From: an uncultured Faecalibacterium sp.
GTDB taxonomy: Bacteria; Bacillota; Clostridia; Oscillospirales; Ruminococcaceae
Direction of reading: 5' to 3'
Length of the DNA: 64,000 bases
NCBI GenBank assembly: GCA_934540955.1
Contig: CAKTCY010000002.1
Span: 1-64,000, forward strand
Shown here piece by piece: positions 7,745 to 16,846 of this stretch; the first letter of the stretch is position 1, and each line of letters starts with the position of its first letter. Made by a program: the position numbers and the translations under genes. Below the pieces are notes generated by a model that saw only the letters and a program-made list of their open reading frames with translations, was not told the DNA's origin and made no database searches.

Positions 7745-10700
7745 GTGAACCCACCGCAAATACCCGTCCCTTTGCCCATTTGCATATCCATACCGAATAC
7801 AGCCTTCTGGACGGTGCCTGTCGTATCGACCAGCTGATGGAGCGGGTGAAGGAGTGCGGACAGACCGCCATTGCCTGCACCGACCACGGCGTGATGTACG
7901 GCTGTGTGCAGTTTTATAAAGCGGCCCAAAAGGCGGGCATCAAGCCCATCATCGGGTGCGAGGTGTATGTTGCCACCCGCACCCGCTTTGATAAGGTAAA
8001 TAAAATAGACGGCAATAACCACCTGATTTTGTTGTGCAAAAACGAGACCGGCTATAAGAACCTGATCAAAATGGTCTCTGCCGGTTTTGTGGAGGGCTTT
8101 TACTCCAAGCCCCGCGTGGATAAGCAGCTTTTGGAGCAATATCACGAGGGGCTGATCTGCCTCTCGGCCTGTCTGGCGGGCGAGATCCCGCAGGCCATTC
8201 TGGCAGGGGATTACGAGCGCGCAAAGGCAACTGCGCTGTGGTACCGGGACCTGTTCGGTGCAGAGAATTACTACATTGAATTGCAGGATCACGGTCTGAA
8301 GGAGGATACCACCGTTCTGCCGCAGCTTATCAAGCTTTCCCGGGAGACGGGCATCCCCATGGCAGCCACCAACGACGCCCATTATCTGCGCAAAGAGGAC
8401 GCCAAGATGCAGAGCATCCTGCTGTGCATCCAGACCGGCAAGACCATTCAGGACGCCGACCGCATGGAGTTCCAGACCGATGAATTCTACGTCAAGACCA
8501 CAGACGAGATGTACGAGCTGTTCTCCATGGTGCCGGAGGCCTGCGCCAACACGGCTAAGATCGCCGAGCAGTGCAATTTTGACTTTGAGTTTGGTCACAC
8601 CAAGATCCCTTACTACAAGGCCCCGGACGGCATGGACAATCAGGCCTACTTTGAAAAGCTCTGCTGGGACGGCTTGGAACGCCGCTACGGCCCGGACGTG
8701 CCGCAGGCCAACATCGACCGCCTGAAATATGAGATCGGCGTGGTCAAGACCATGGGGTATACCAACTACTACCTCATTGTGTGGGACTACATCAACTTTG
8801 CAAAAAGTCAGGGCATCCCGGTAGGGCCGGGACGTGGCTCCGGCGCAGGCAGTATTGCCGCCTACTGCGTGGGCATCACGGATATCGACCCCATTCGCTA
8901 CAACCTGATCTTCGAGCGCTTTTTGAATCCTGAGCGCGTCAGTATGCCGGACTTTGACGTGGACTTCTGCTACGAGCGCCGGCAGGAGGTCATCGACTAC
9001 GTCAACCGCAAATACGGTGCGGACCATGTGGCGCAGATCGTCACCTTTGGTACCATGGCCGCCCGCAACGCCATCCGTGACGTTGGCCGCGTGATGGGCA
9101 TCCCATACCAGCAGGTGGACGTAGTAGCAAAGCTTGTGCCCATGGAACTGAAGATGACCCTGAAGCGGGCGTTGGAGGTTTCCAGCGAGCTGAAAAAGCT
9201 CTACGATACCGACCCGCAGGTGACCGAGCTCATTGATACCGCGTTAAAGGTTGAGGGGATGCCCCGGCACGCCTCCACCCACGCGGCGGGCGTGGTCATC
9301 ACGCCGGAGCCGACCGATTATTATCTGCCGCTTGCCACCAACGACGGCTTGCCGGTGACCCAGTTCAATATGACCGAGATCGAAGAGCTGGGCCTTTTGA
9401 AGATGGACTTTCTGGGGCTGCGTACCCTGACCGTCATCCGGGATGCAGAGGCTGCGGTGCAAAAGCAGCACCCGGAGTTCTCCATCCGAGATCTGGATTA
9501 TGACGATCCGGATACCTATAAAATGCTGGGTCAGGGCGATACCGAGGGCGTGTTCCAGCTGGAATCCTCCGGCATGAAGCAGGTGCTTGTGGGCTTGCAG
9601 CCCCAGAACCTTGAAGATGTCATCGCTCTGATCAGCCTGTACCGCCCGGGTCCCATGGACTCCATTCCCACCTATCTGCGCAACCGCCACGAGCCGGATA
9701 AGATCAGCTACAAGACTCCGCAGCTGGCGCACATTCTGGATGTGACCAACGGCTGCATCGTCTATCAGGAGCAGGTCATGCAGATCTTCCGGGAGCTGGC
9801 GGGCTTCTCCTTCGGGCAGGCAGATAACGTCCGCCGCGCCATGAGCAAAAAGAAGCACGCTGTCATGGAAGCAGAACGGGAGCACTTTGTGCACGGCTGC
9901 ACCGAGCCCGGTCACGAATGCCCAGGCTGCGTTGCCAACGGCATCCCGGAGCAGGTGGCAAACCAGATCTACGACGAGATGTCCAGCTTTGCGTCCTACG
10001 CCTTCAACAAGAGCCACGCCGCCTGCTATGCCTATGTGGCTTTCCAGACCGCTTATCTCAAGTGCCATTACCCCAGCCAGTTCATGGCAGCATTGCTCAC
10101 CAGTGTGCTGGATAATACCGATAAGGTCATCGAGTATTCCGGCGAGTGTGCCCGTCTGGGCATCAAGGTGCTGCCGCCGGATGTGAACATCTCCAACGGC
10201 GGCTTTACCGCCGATGATAACGGTCAGATCCGTTTTGGCCTGAACGCGGTGAAAAACGTAGGCCGCAACCTCATCGAGAACGCAGTCACCGAGCGCAGGG
10301 AAAAGCCCTACACCAGCCTTTACGATTTCTGCAAGCGGATGCACGGCAGCGAGCTGAACCGCCGCGCGGTGGAATGCCTGATCAAAGCCGGTGCTTTCGA
10401 CCGCCTTGGCCCCAACCGCCACAGTATGGTGGAGGCGGTAGAGGGCATCCTCAAAAGCATCGAGACTGACTCCCGCCGCAATCTGGAGGGGCAACTGGAT
10501 CTGTTCTCCGTGATGAGCGGGGAAGTACAGCAAAGTCCGCAGGCAGACGTCTACGAGATCCGCCCCTTGGCAGAGTATACCCCTGCCGAGCTGCTGCAGC
10601 AGGAAAAAGAGGTCAGCGGTCTGTACCTGTCCGGCCACCCGCTGGACGCCTACCGGGAAAAATCTGCCCGCATCGGCTCACACACCATTAAAGACCTCAC

Positions 10701-11250
10701 CGGCGAGGATGCCCATGTGCAGGACGGTGAGAAGGTGCGCATTGTATGCGCGGTGGTCAAAAACCGCATGATGACGACTAGATCAAACAGCATGATGGCC
10801 TTTACCAGTGTGGAGGATCTGACCGGCACCATGGAGGTGATCGTATTCCCCAAGGTGCTGGACAGGTTCCGGGATGCCATTCAGGAAAACGCTGTTGTAG
10901 TCATCGACGGCCGGCTTTCCGTGCGGGAGGATGAAGCCTCCAAGCTGCTGGCAGACAGCATTCTGCCCATAGACAGCTACGACCCGAGCCGCTTGGATAA
11001 GGGCCGCCCGGACCCTGTCAAAACAGCTGCCCGGCGGGTGTTTATCCGTCTGCCGTCCCGCAGCTGTCCCCAGTACGATAAAGTGGTGAACCTGCTGGAA
11101 ATCTTTGATGGCGATATCCCGGTGATTTTGTATCTGGAGGATACCAAGCAGAAGCTGGCCGCACCGCGTCGGTTGTACACTTCCGGGCATCCGCTCTTCT
11201 TCAAAGAGCTGGAGCGGCTGCTGGGCGCAGAAAATGTTGCAACAAAATAA
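7741..11250 (+). CDS. dnaE: DNA polymerase III subunit alpha (DnaE)
   Basis: Replicative-type C-family polymerase, 1169 aa. The N-terminal PHP domain opens with FAHLHIHTEYSLLDG and continues with ACTDHGVMYG; the palm has GPGRGSGAGSIAAY and the catalytic acidic motif PDFDVDFCYERR; later come NKSHAACYAYVAFQTAYLKCHYP, a helix-hairpin-helix region and a C-terminal OB fold (VCAVVKNRMMTTRSNSMMAFTSVEDLTG). The PHP metal ligands appear intact. Translationally coupled to whiA. Clostridia usually carry both PolC and DnaE; only DnaE is here. Confidence 0.97.
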   Translation: MSEPTANTRPFAHLHIHTEYSLLDGACRIDQLMERVKECGQTAIACTDHGVMYGCVQFYKAAQKAGIKPIIGCEVYVATRTRFDKVNKIDGNNHLILLCKNETGYKNLIKMVSAGFVEGFYSKPRVDKQLLEQYHEGLICLSACLAGEIPQAILAGDYERAKATALWYRDLFGAENYYIELQDHGLKEDTTVLPQLIKLSRETGIPMAATNDAHYLRKEDAKMQSILLCIQTGKTIQDADRMEFQTDEFYVKTTDEMYELFSMVPEACANTAKIAEQCNFDFEFGHTKIPYYKAPDGMDNQAYFEKLCWDGLERRYGPDVPQANIDRLKYEIGVVKTMGYTNYYLIVWDYINFAKSQGIPVGPGRGSGAGSIAAYCVGITDIDPIRYNLIFERFLNPERVSMPDFDVDFCYERRQEVIDYVNRKYGADHVAQIVTFGTMAARNAIRDVGRVMGIPYQQVDVVAKLVPMELKMTLKRALEVSSELKKLYDTDPQVTELIDTALKVEGMPRHASTHAAGVVITPEPTDYYLPLATNDGLPVTQFNMTEIEELGLLKMDFLGLRTLTVIRDAEAAVQKQHPEFSIRDLDYDDPDTYKMLGQGDTEGVFQLESSGMKQVLVGLQPQNLEDVIALISLYRPGPMDSIPTYLRNRHEPDKISYKTPQLAHILDVTNGCIVYQEQVMQIFRELAGFSFGQADNVRRAMSKKKHAVMEAEREHFVHGCTEPGHECPGCVANGIPEQVANQIYDEMSSFASYAFNKSHAACYAYVAFQTAYLKCHYPSQFMAALLTSVLDNTDKVIEYSGECARLGIKVLPPDVNISNGGFTADDNGQIRFGLNAVKNVGRNLIENAVTERREKPYTSLYDFCKRMHGSELNRRAVECLIKAGAFDRLGPNRHSMVEAVEGILKSIETDSRRNLEGQLDLFSVMSGEVQQSPQADVYEIRPLAEYTPAELLQQEKEVSGLYLSGHPLDAYREKSARIGSHTIKDLTGEDAHVQDGEKVRIVCAVVKNRMMTTRSNSMMAFTSVEDLTGTMEVIVFPKVLDRFRDAIQENAVVVIDGRLSVREDEASKLLADSILPIDSYDPSRLDKGRPDPVKTAARRVFIRLPSRSCPQYDKVVNLLEIFDGDIPVILYLEDTKQKLAAPRRLYTSGHPLFFKELERLLGAENVATK

Positions 11251-11379
11251 CATATTTGTGCACGAATGGTACCGCATGAGGCGATTTCAATTTTTCCAAG
11301 TGGTACAAATTGCGAAAATGACGCGATATACCGTTGCTATTTTGTGTCGCATGGAATTGCATAAAGTCTCAAAACCCTA

Positions 11380-11409
11380 TTGAAATTTGTCTGGATGGTG
11401 TGCTATAAT
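11380..11409 (+). promoter_or_regulatory. pfkA promoter with extended -10
   Basis: TTGAAA at 11380-11385, 18-bp spacer, and TGTGC directly before TATAAT (11404-11409). The start codon is at 11523, leaving a leader of roughly 105 nt in which no riboswitch was recognised. Confidence 0.75.
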
Positions 11410-11522
11410 CATTAAAGGCGAATCAAAGCTGTTGCAAAGCAACCAGCCTGTTTCTGGAAGAAGAGGGTACAGGCAAAAGGGTAAATGAAGAACTGAACTG
11501 TAAATTGGAGGGAATCTCTCGT

Positions 11523-12497
11523 ATGGAAAAGCAAATCAAAACGATTGGCGTGCTTACAAGCGGTGGTGATGCTCCCGGCATGAACGCTGCTGTGCGCGCT
11601 GTGGTACGCACCGGTCTGCATAAGGGCTTCCGTATGATCGGCATTCAGCGCGGCTATAACGGCCTGCTGAACGGCGAGTGCTTTGAAATGAACCTGCGCA
11701 GCGTTTCTAACATCATCTCTGCCGGCGGCACCATTCTGTATACGGCGCGCTGCCTGGAGTTCAAGACCAAGGAAGGTCAGGATAAGGGCGCTGAAAAGTG
11801 CCGCGAGCTGGGCATTGATGCGCTGGTCGTTATCGGCGGCGACGGCTCCTACCGCGGTGCCCGCGCACTGGCACACCGCGGCATCCCCATGATCGGCCTG
11901 CCTGGCACCATTGATAACGATATCGCCTGCACCGATTACACCATCGGCTACGATACCGCCATGAACACCGCACTGGAAATGATCGACAAGCTGCGCGACA
12001 CCACCCAGAGCCACGACCGCTGCAGTGTGGTCGAGGTCATGGGCCGCAACGCCGGTTACATCGCTCTGAACGTGGCCATTGCCTCCGGCGCTATGGCTGT
12101 GCTGCTGCCCGAGAAGGAATTTGATATGCAGCGCGACATTCTGGATAAGATCGCTGAGACCCAGAAGACCGGCAAGCGCCACTTTATCATCATTGTGGCC
12201 GAGGGCGTGGGTCATGCACAGGAGATCGCCAACGAGATCCAGGCACGCACCGGTATCGATTCCCGCGCAACCATTCTGGGTCATGTGCAGCGCGGTGGTT
12301 CTCCCACCCTGCGCGACCGCGTGAATGCTTCTGCCATGGGCTATCAGGCTGTCTGCCTGCTGGAGCAGGGCAAGTATAACCGTATCGTCGGCATGAAGGG
12401 CGAGAAGCTGGTGGACTACCCCGTGGACGAGGCCTTGGAGATGACCAAGAGCCTTGACCCCGTGCTGGTGGACGTGTGTAACACCATTTCCATCTGA
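11523..12497 (+). CDS. pfkA: ATP-dependent 6-phosphofructokinase
   Basis: Glycolytic enzyme converting fructose-6-phosphate to fructose-1,6-bisphosphate. 324 aa, with LTSGGDAPGMNAAVR, IGGDGSYRGA (ATP site), LPGTIDNDI (catalytic Asp), MGRNAGYIAL and GGSPTLRDR, all as in the bacterial ATP-PFK (B. stearothermophilus/E. coli PfkA) group; the GGDGS glycine is the ATP rather than pyrophosphate signature. Start ATG 11523 is preceded by TTGGAGGGA. Monocistronic: own promoter and a strong terminator. Confidence 0.97.
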   Translation: MEKQIKTIGVLTSGGDAPGMNAAVRAVVRTGLHKGFRMIGIQRGYNGLLNGECFEMNLRSVSNIISAGGTILYTARCLEFKTKEGQDKGAEKCRELGIDALVVIGGDGSYRGARALAHRGIPMIGLPGTIDNDIACTDYTIGYDTAMNTALEMIDKLRDTTQSHDRCSVVEVMGRNAGYIALNVAIASGAMAVLLPEKEFDMQRDILDKIAETQKTGKRHFIIIVAEGVGHAQEIANEIQARTGIDSRATILGHVQRGGSPTLRDRVNASAMGYQAVCLLEQGKYNRIVGMKGEKLVDYPVDEALEMTKSLDPVLVDVCNTISI

Positions 12498-12516
12498 TTT
12501 TAACGTCAAATACAAG

Positions 12517-12554
12517 AGCCATCCGTTCAGATTTTCTGAGCGGATGGCTTTTTT
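12517..12554 (+). terminator. rho-independent terminator after pfkA
   Basis: Stem AGCCATCCG(T)TCAGA / TCTGAGCGGATGGCT with a 3-nt loop and a run of T. Confidence 0.93.
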
Positions 12555-12606
12555 GCTGCCATTTTTCATGTCTGACGTATTATAAAACGTAATCAACAAC
12601 TTTTTG

Positions 12607-12635
12607 TTTACAAATGTCTCCGAATCAGTTATACT
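12607..12635 (+). promoter_or_regulatory. promoter of the MmcQ-like/GyrI-like gene pair
   Basis: TTTACA at 12607-12612, 17-bp spacer, TATACT at 12630-12635, 22 bp before the start codon at 12657. Confidence 0.65.
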
Positions 12636-12656
12636 GAGAAAAACGGAGGTGCTGCC

Positions 12657-13040
12657 ATGAAATACAGCTGGATCGACACGGAGCTTTTACAAAAGCCTGG
12701 CGTTACCAAGGACTTACAGACAGAGTGGAACTGGATAAGATACCACATCGGCGGCAAAATGTTTGCAGCTGTTTGTCTGGATGATGCCACGGGAAAGCCG
12801 GTGTATATTACCTGCAAGCTGGAACCCGCTGAGGGCGATTTTCTGCGCCGACAGTATGAGGATATCATTCCGGGCTACTATATGAATAAGGTGCATTGGA
12901 ACTCCGTAAAAGTAGATGGAAACGTGCCGGATGCACTGCTGCGGGAGATGCTGGAAAAATCTTATCGGCTGGTGCTGGGCAGCTTCAGCAAAAAGAAACA
13001 GCGTGAGCTGCTGGAAGGAGAAAAGAAGGATGCCATTTGA
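12657..13040 (+). CDS. MmcQ/YjbR-like small protein
   Basis: 127-aa soluble protein. The layout, with an N-terminal WIDTELLQKPGVTKDLQTEWNW stretch, a central AAVCLDDATGKPVYITCKLEPAEGDFLRRQYEDIIPGYYMNKVHWNSV core and a C-terminal helix (EMLEKSYRLVLGSFSKKKQREL), matches the MmcQ/YjbR family, a CyaY-like fold often called DNA-binding but without a settled function. It overlaps the next gene by 11 bp, and pairing of YjbR-type with GyrI-type proteins suggests a shared small-molecule or stress role. SD ACGGAGGT. Confidence 0.75.
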   Translation: MKYSWIDTELLQKPGVTKDLQTEWNWIRYHIGGKMFAAVCLDDATGKPVYITCKLEPAEGDFLRRQYEDIIPGYYMNKVHWNSVKVDGNVPDALLREMLEKSYRLVLGSFSKKKQRELLEGEKKDAI

Positions 13041-13665
13041 CTATAAGAAAGAATACAAAGAATTTTATCTCCCGCCGAAGAAGCCGCAGATCATCACCAT
13101 CCCACCCATGAATTTTGTAGCAGTGCAGGGAAAAGGCGACCCCAACGACCCGGCAGGGGAATACAAGGCAGCGATGGAGCTGCTGTACGGCATAGCATTC
13201 ACCATTAAAATGAGTTATAAGGGCAGTCATAAAATGGACGGCTATTTTGAATATGTCGTTCCACCGCTGGAAGGGCTTTGGCATCAGCCCGGGGCAGAGG
13301 GTGTGGATTTCTCCAACAAGGAGACCTTTATCTGGACCTCCATGATCCGTCTGCCGGAATTTGTCACCCGTGCCGAATTTGACTGGGCAGTGCAGGAAGC
13401 CACCACCAAAAAGAAAAAAGACTTTTCTAAGGTGGAATTTTTCACCTACGATGAAGGCCTGTGCGTACAATGTATGCACATCGGCTCCTATGACACCGAA
13501 CCAGAGACCCTGCGGCAGCTGGATGCGTTTGCGGCGGAGCAGGGGTATTGCCCGGATTTTTCAGACACGCGCTTCCATCACGAGATCTATTTGGGAGACC
13601 CGCGCCGCACCGCACCGGAGAAGCTGAAAACCGTGCTGCGGCATCCGATCCGCGAAAGAGAATAA
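13030..13665 (+). CDS. GyrI-like small-molecule-binding domain protein
   Basis: 211 aa from ATG 13030 (SD AGGAGAAAAGAAGG). The domain resembles GyrI/effector-binding folds: MNFVAVQGKGDPNDPAGEYKAAMELLYGIAFTIKM at the start and a C-terminal YCPDFSDTRFHHEIYLGDPRRTAPEKLKTVLRHPI that is characteristic of YdhR/GyrI-like stand-alone proteins. Such proteins bind hydrophobic or cationic ligands; some hydrolyse cyclopropanone-type toxins. No DNA-binding domain is present. Translationally coupled to the YjbR-like gene. Confidence 0.8.
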   Translation: MPFDYKKEYKEFYLPPKKPQIITIPPMNFVAVQGKGDPNDPAGEYKAAMELLYGIAFTIKMSYKGSHKMDGYFEYVVPPLEGLWHQPGAEGVDFSNKETFIWTSMIRLPEFVTRAEFDWAVQEATTKKKKDFSKVEFFTYDEGLCVQCMHIGSYDTEPETLRQLDAFAAEQGYCPDFSDTRFHHEIYLGDPRRTAPEKLKTVLRHPIRERE

Positions 13666-13704
13666 CAGAAAACTTCACAAAAACTGTCGCTTTTTGTTGT
13701 GAGA

Positions 13705-13715
13705 TGTGCTATACT
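13705..13715 (+). promoter_or_regulatory. guaA extended -10 promoter
   Basis: TGTGC directly before TATACT (13710-13715), 43 bp ahead of the guaA ATG. No good -35 is visible at the expected place, as expected for an extended -10 promoter. Confidence 0.6.
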
Positions 13716-13758
13716 AAAATTATCTGTAGAAACACACTTAAAAATGGAGGAAAACATC

Positions 13759-15309
13759 ATGCAGCATGAAACTGTCATCGTGCTGGACTTTGGCGGACAG
13801 TACAATCAGCTGATTGCCCGCCGCGTCCGAGAAAATAATGTCTACTGCGAGATCTATTCCTATAAAACCGATCTTTCGGTCATCAAGGCCAAGAATCCCA
13901 AGGGCATTATCTTCACCGGCGGCCCCAACAGCGTTTATCTGGAGGATTCTCCCACCATCGACCCTGAGATCTTCAGCTGGGGCGTGCCTGTGCTGGGCAT
14001 CTGCTACGGCAGCCAGCTGATGATGCACCTGCTGGGCGGTCATGTCTGCCGCGCTCCCGAGCGTGAGTACGGCAAGACCGAGGTGTTCGTGAACACCGAG
14101 AGCAAGCTGTTCACCGATGTGCAGCCCTCTACCATCTGCTGGATGAGCCACAACGATTACATCGAGCAGGCGGCTCCCGGCTTTGAGATCACTGCACACA
14201 CCGCAAACTGCCCTGTGGCAGCCGTTGAAAATGCCGAAAAGGGTCTGTACGCCGTACAGTTCCACCCGGAGGTGCTGCACACCGCCGAGGGCAAGAAGAT
14301 GCTGCGCAACTTTGTGTACAACGTCTGCGGCTGCTCCGGCGACTGGAAGATGGATTCCTTTGTGGAGAACAACGTCAAGGCTCTGCGGGAGCGCATCGGC
14401 GAGGGCAAGGTGCTGTGCGCCCTGTCCGGCGGCGTGGATTCCTCCGTGCTGGCCGCTATGCTGGCCAAGGCCATCGGCAAGCAGCTGACCTGCGTGTTCG
14501 TAGATCACGGCCTGCTGCGCAAGAACGAAAAGGAAGAGGTCTGCTCTGTCTTTGGTCCGGGCAATGCCAACGGCTTCGACATCAACTTCATCTGTGTGGA
14601 TGCCCGCGACCGCTACTTCAGCAAGCTGAAGGGCGTCACCGAGCCGGAGCGCAAGCGCAAGATCATCGGTGAAGAGTTCATCCGCGTGTTCGAGGAAGAG
14701 GCCAAGAAGATCGGCAAGGTGGACTTCCTTGCACAGGGCACCATCTACCCCGACGTGGTGGAGAGCGGTCTGGGCGGCGAGTCCACCGTCATCAAGAGCC
14801 ACCATAACGTGGGCGGTCTGCCCGATACCGTGGACTTCAAGGAGCTGGTGGAGCCTCTGCGCAACCTGTTCAAGGACGAAGTCCGTCAGGCCGGCCGCGA
14901 GTTGGGGCTGCCCGAGTATCTGGTCAGCCGTCAGCCGTTCCCCGGCCCCGGTCTGGGCATCCGCATCATCGGCGAGGTGACCCCCGAGAAGGTCACCATC
15001 GTGCAGGACGCTGACGCCATCTGGCGCGAGGAGATCGCCAAGGCCGGTCTGGATAAGGAAATCAGCCAGTATTACGCTGCACTGACCAATATGCACAGCG
15101 TTGGCGTTATGGGCGACGAGCGCACCTACGACTACGCCGTTGCGCTGCGCGCCGTGACCACCACCGACTTCATGACCGCAGAAAGCTACGATATGCCGTG
15201 GGCTGTTCTGGGCACTGTCACCAGCCGCATCGTCAACGAGGTCAAGCACGTTAACCGCGTGTTCTACGATTGCACCGGTAAGCCGCCTGCAACGATCGAG
15301 CTCGAGTAA
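13759..15309 (+). CDS. guaA: glutamine-hydrolysing GMP synthase
   Basis: Converts XMP to GMP with glutamine and ATP. 516 aa: class I glutamine amidotransferase domain with the nucleophile in GICYGSQLM and the HPE triad end in FHPEVLHT, then an ATP pyrophosphatase domain with the PP-loop [11 protein letters not shown], then the C-terminal dimerisation domain with [11 protein letters not shown]. The ATG at 13759 was chosen because the in-frame ATGGAGGAAA 18 bp upstream contains the SD itself. Own promoter and terminator. Confidence 0.98.
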   Translation: MQHETVIVLDFGGQYNQLIARRVRENNVYCEIYSYKTDLSVIKAKNPKGIIFTGGPNSVYLEDSPTIDPEIFSWGVPVLGICYGSQLMMHLLGGHVCRAPEREYGKTEVFVNTESKLFTDVQPSTICWMSHNDYIEQAAPGFEITAHTANCPVAAVENAEKGLYAVQFHPEVLHTAEGKKMLRNFVYNVCGCSGDWKMDSFVENNVKALRERIGEGKVLCALSGGVDSSVLAAMLAKAIGKQLTCVFVDHGLLRKNEKEEVCSVFGPGNANGFDINFICVDARDRYFSKLKGVTEPERKRKIIGEEFIRVFEEEAKKIGKVDFLAQGTIYPDVVESGLGGESTVIKSHHNVGGLPDTVDFKELVEPLRNLFKDEVRQAGRELGLPEYLVSRQPFPGPGLGIRIIGEVTPEKVTIVQDADAIWREEIAKAGLDKEISQYYAALTNMHSVGVMGDERTYDYAVALRAVTTTDFMTAESYDMPWAVLGTVTSRIVNEVKHVNRVFYDCTGKPPATIELE

Positions 15310-15371
15310 TGAAAATTTGCCTTCCAGCTTTTTAGATTACTAAAAAATAGAACCAAACAGCGTATAAAAGC

Positions 15372-15414
15372 AGCCCCGCTTTCAAGAATTTTCGCTTGAA
15401 GGCGGGGCTTTTTT
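15372..15414 (+). terminator. rho-independent terminator after guaA
   Basis: Stem AGCCCCGC-TTTCAAG / CTTGAAG-GCGGGGCT followed by six T. Confidence 0.93.
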
Positions 15415-15475
15415 GCGCCCAAAGTAACAGAAACGTACCACCCTGAGCAGAATCAGACAAGTATCACGGCTTATC

Positions 15476-15655
15476 CTCTGGGAATGCCAGAGCATCTAGC
15501 CGATTCACAACCATTCGGAAATTCCGAAGAGTTCAGGGCAGTTGTTAAGTATTGCTTAATAGCTCAGGCAATCGGGCAACTATCCGGGATTTCCGGATGG
15601 TTCGAGTTTAGCGGTTGGAACTATTAAGAAAAACTTAATGGCTGGACGTGCCAGA
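15476..15655. repeat. imperfect tandem repeat of small hairpins in a gene-free gap
   Basis: The 274-bp gap between the guaA terminator and the convergent nitroreductase holds a series of short inverted repeats in a repeated order: CTCTGG/CCAGAG (15476-15492), TTCGGAA/TTCCGAA (15514-15528), TTAAG/CTTAA (15545-15559), then ATCCGG/CCGGAT (15582-15598), ATTAAG/CTTAAT (15623-15639), CTGG/CCAG (15642-15654). Flanks also match (CAACCAT versus CAACTAT; AATAGCT versus AATGGCT), so two diverged copies of a roughly 80-bp unit lie head to tail. No ORF. Could be a MITE-like or REP-like element. Confidence 0.6.
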
Positions 15656-15688
15656 GAAAATAGAGCGATATAAGGATATAATTTTAAG

Positions 15689-16216
15689 TTAAAGCTCCTC
15701 GAAAGATACCATGGCAGAAAGAGGATTTCTCATTTTGGCGTGGCGATCTGCGGACAGAGCCTTTTCACGAGAAGTATCAGCGTAGCCAAGAACAAGGATG
15801 TTGACTGGTTCAAGGTTGGCAGGAAGATTGAATTCGGATTTCAGGATGTCTGGCTTGAAATAGCATACCCATACGCTTCCCAACCCTAAGTAGGTGGCTT
15901 CCATCATCATGTGATCGGTAATAATGCTTGCATCAATATCGGTCAGTTTTTTGCCGTCAAAGGGACGTGTCCAGACCTTGCTTGTATCACTGCAAACAAT
16001 AATTGCCAATGGAGCACCATAGATATTTGTGGCCTTTCCAATTTTACGAAGCCCCTCATCACTCTGCACCACGATCAGGTGCTGCGGCTGGCAATTACCA
16101 CCTGTGGGCGCAACATGGGCGGCTTCCAAGATTGCATCCAGCTTTTCCTTCTCAACCTTCTGCTTTGTGTAAGCGCGTACACTATACCGTTTCTTTGCAA
16201 GTGTCAAAAAATCCAT
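15689..16216 (-). CDS. nitroreductase family protein
   Basis: FMN-dependent NAD(P)H oxidoreductase of the nitroreductase fold, 175 aa. KKRYSVRAYTKQKVEKEKLDAILEAAHVAPTGGNCQPQHLIVV is the family's N-terminal FMN-binding region; ASIITDHMMMEATYLGLGSVWVCYF and ILVLGYAD are the other conserved parts. Start ATG 16216 has AGAAAGGAC upstream; an 18-codon extension is in frame but lacks an SD. Natural substrate unknown. It is divergent from an HxlR-type regulator with overlapping promoters, a common quinone/electrophile-stress pair. Base composition is visibly AT-richer than the neighbouring core genes, consistent with acquisition. Confidence 0.9.
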   Translation of the reverse strand: MDFLTLAKKRYSVRAYTKQKVEKEKLDAILEAAHVAPTGGNCQPQHLIVVQSDEGLRKIGKATNIYGAPLAIIVCSDTSKVWTRPFDGKKLTDIDASIITDHMMMEATYLGLGSVWVCYFKPDILKSEFNLPANLEPVNILVLGYADTSREKALSADRHAKMRNPLSAMVSFEEL

Positions 16217-16258
16217 AATGTGATAGTCCTTTCTGGAAGTGTAAATTTGTGTAGGGTC

Positions 16259-16287
16259 TTGATAATTCAATCGGCCTATGCTATGAT
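16259..16287 (+). promoter_or_regulatory. hxlR-family gene promoter
   Basis: TTGATA (16259-16264), 17-bp spacer, TATGAT (16282-16287) with TGC before it. Its -10 overlaps the opposing nitroreductase -10, so one bound protein could control both directions. Confidence 0.55.
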
Positions 16288-16313
16288 TTTATCAGTCGTT
16301 TTCAAAAAGGCAA
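16286..16313 (-). promoter_or_regulatory. nitroreductase promoter
   Basis: On the minus strand TTGCCT (16313-16308), 16-bp spacer, TAAAAT (16291-16286), 70 bp before the nitroreductase ATG. Confidence 0.5.
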
Positions 16314-16367
16314 GAACGCACTTTTTTGTCATATACTACCCAAAAAGATAGTGTGAGGAAGAGAAAA

Positions 16368-16739
16368 ATGAAATGTCCAAGTACCTTTAGCTGCCCAGTT
16401 GAAGCAACCCTCGATTTGATTGGTGGAAAATATAAGGCACTTATCCTGTGGCACTTGATTGATAATACCTTGCGCTTTAACGAGATAGGAAAGCTGATTC
16501 CAAAAGCTACCCCTAAAATGCTGACGCAGCAGCTTCGAGAACTTGAAAACGATAACTTGATTATTCGGAAAGTTTATCCTGTTGTGCCGCCAAAGGTAGA
16601 ATATTCGCTCAGCGATTTTGGGAGAAGTATCATTCCTATTCTGGATGCGATGTGCAAATGGGGAGAAAACTATCTGGCGGATGCAAGTAAGATGTTACCC
16701 TTAAAAAATAGTTGCATCTTAAACGTAAATACGTTATAA
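16368..16739 (+). CDS. HxlR-family transcriptional regulator
   Basis: Winged-helix regulator of 123 aa. CPSTFSCPVEATLDLIGGKYKALILWHL is the HxlR opening with conserved cysteines (residues 3 and 8) that sense electrophiles or disulfide stress in relatives such as YodB and HypR; the recognition region is IPKATPKMLTQQLRELENDNLIIRKVY and the wing PPKVEYSLSDFG. Start ATG 16368 follows GTGAGGAAGAG. It is divergent from the nitroreductase and probably represses it. AT-rich like its partner. Confidence 0.9.
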   Translation: MKCPSTFSCPVEATLDLIGGKYKALILWHLIDNTLRFNEIGKLIPKATPKMLTQQLRELENDNLIIRKVYPVVPPKVEYSLSDFGRSIIPILDAMCKWGENYLADASKMLPLKNSCILNVNTL

Positions 16740-16740
16740 T
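16712..16740 (+). promoter_or_regulatory. promoter at the 3' end of the hxlR-family gene
   Basis: TTGCAT (16712-16717), exactly 17 bp, TATAAT (16735-16740). It points into a stretch with no ORF that ends in an intrinsic terminator. Confidence 0.6.
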
Positions 16741-16846
16741 ATCCACAGAGATTCCGCTGGCTTTGTGATACTATCCTGATACTAAAAAATCAGCAAGCCA
16801 CATCTACTACGGCAATCTCATGGAAAAGTGAACATCCAAGAATAGG

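Noticed and set aside
11410-11522. Possible riboswitch in the pfkA leader
   Set aside because: The leader of about 105 nt shows no strong stem-loop or terminator and no known motif.
15596-15612. GGTTCGAG resembling the T-loop of a tRNA
   Set aside because: No matching acceptor, D or anticodon arms could be built around it; it belongs to the hairpin repeat.
16326-16367. 14-codon N-terminal extension of the HxlR-type regulator
   Set aside because: No SD before it, whereas GAGGAAGAG precedes ATG 16368, which gives the normal family N-terminus.
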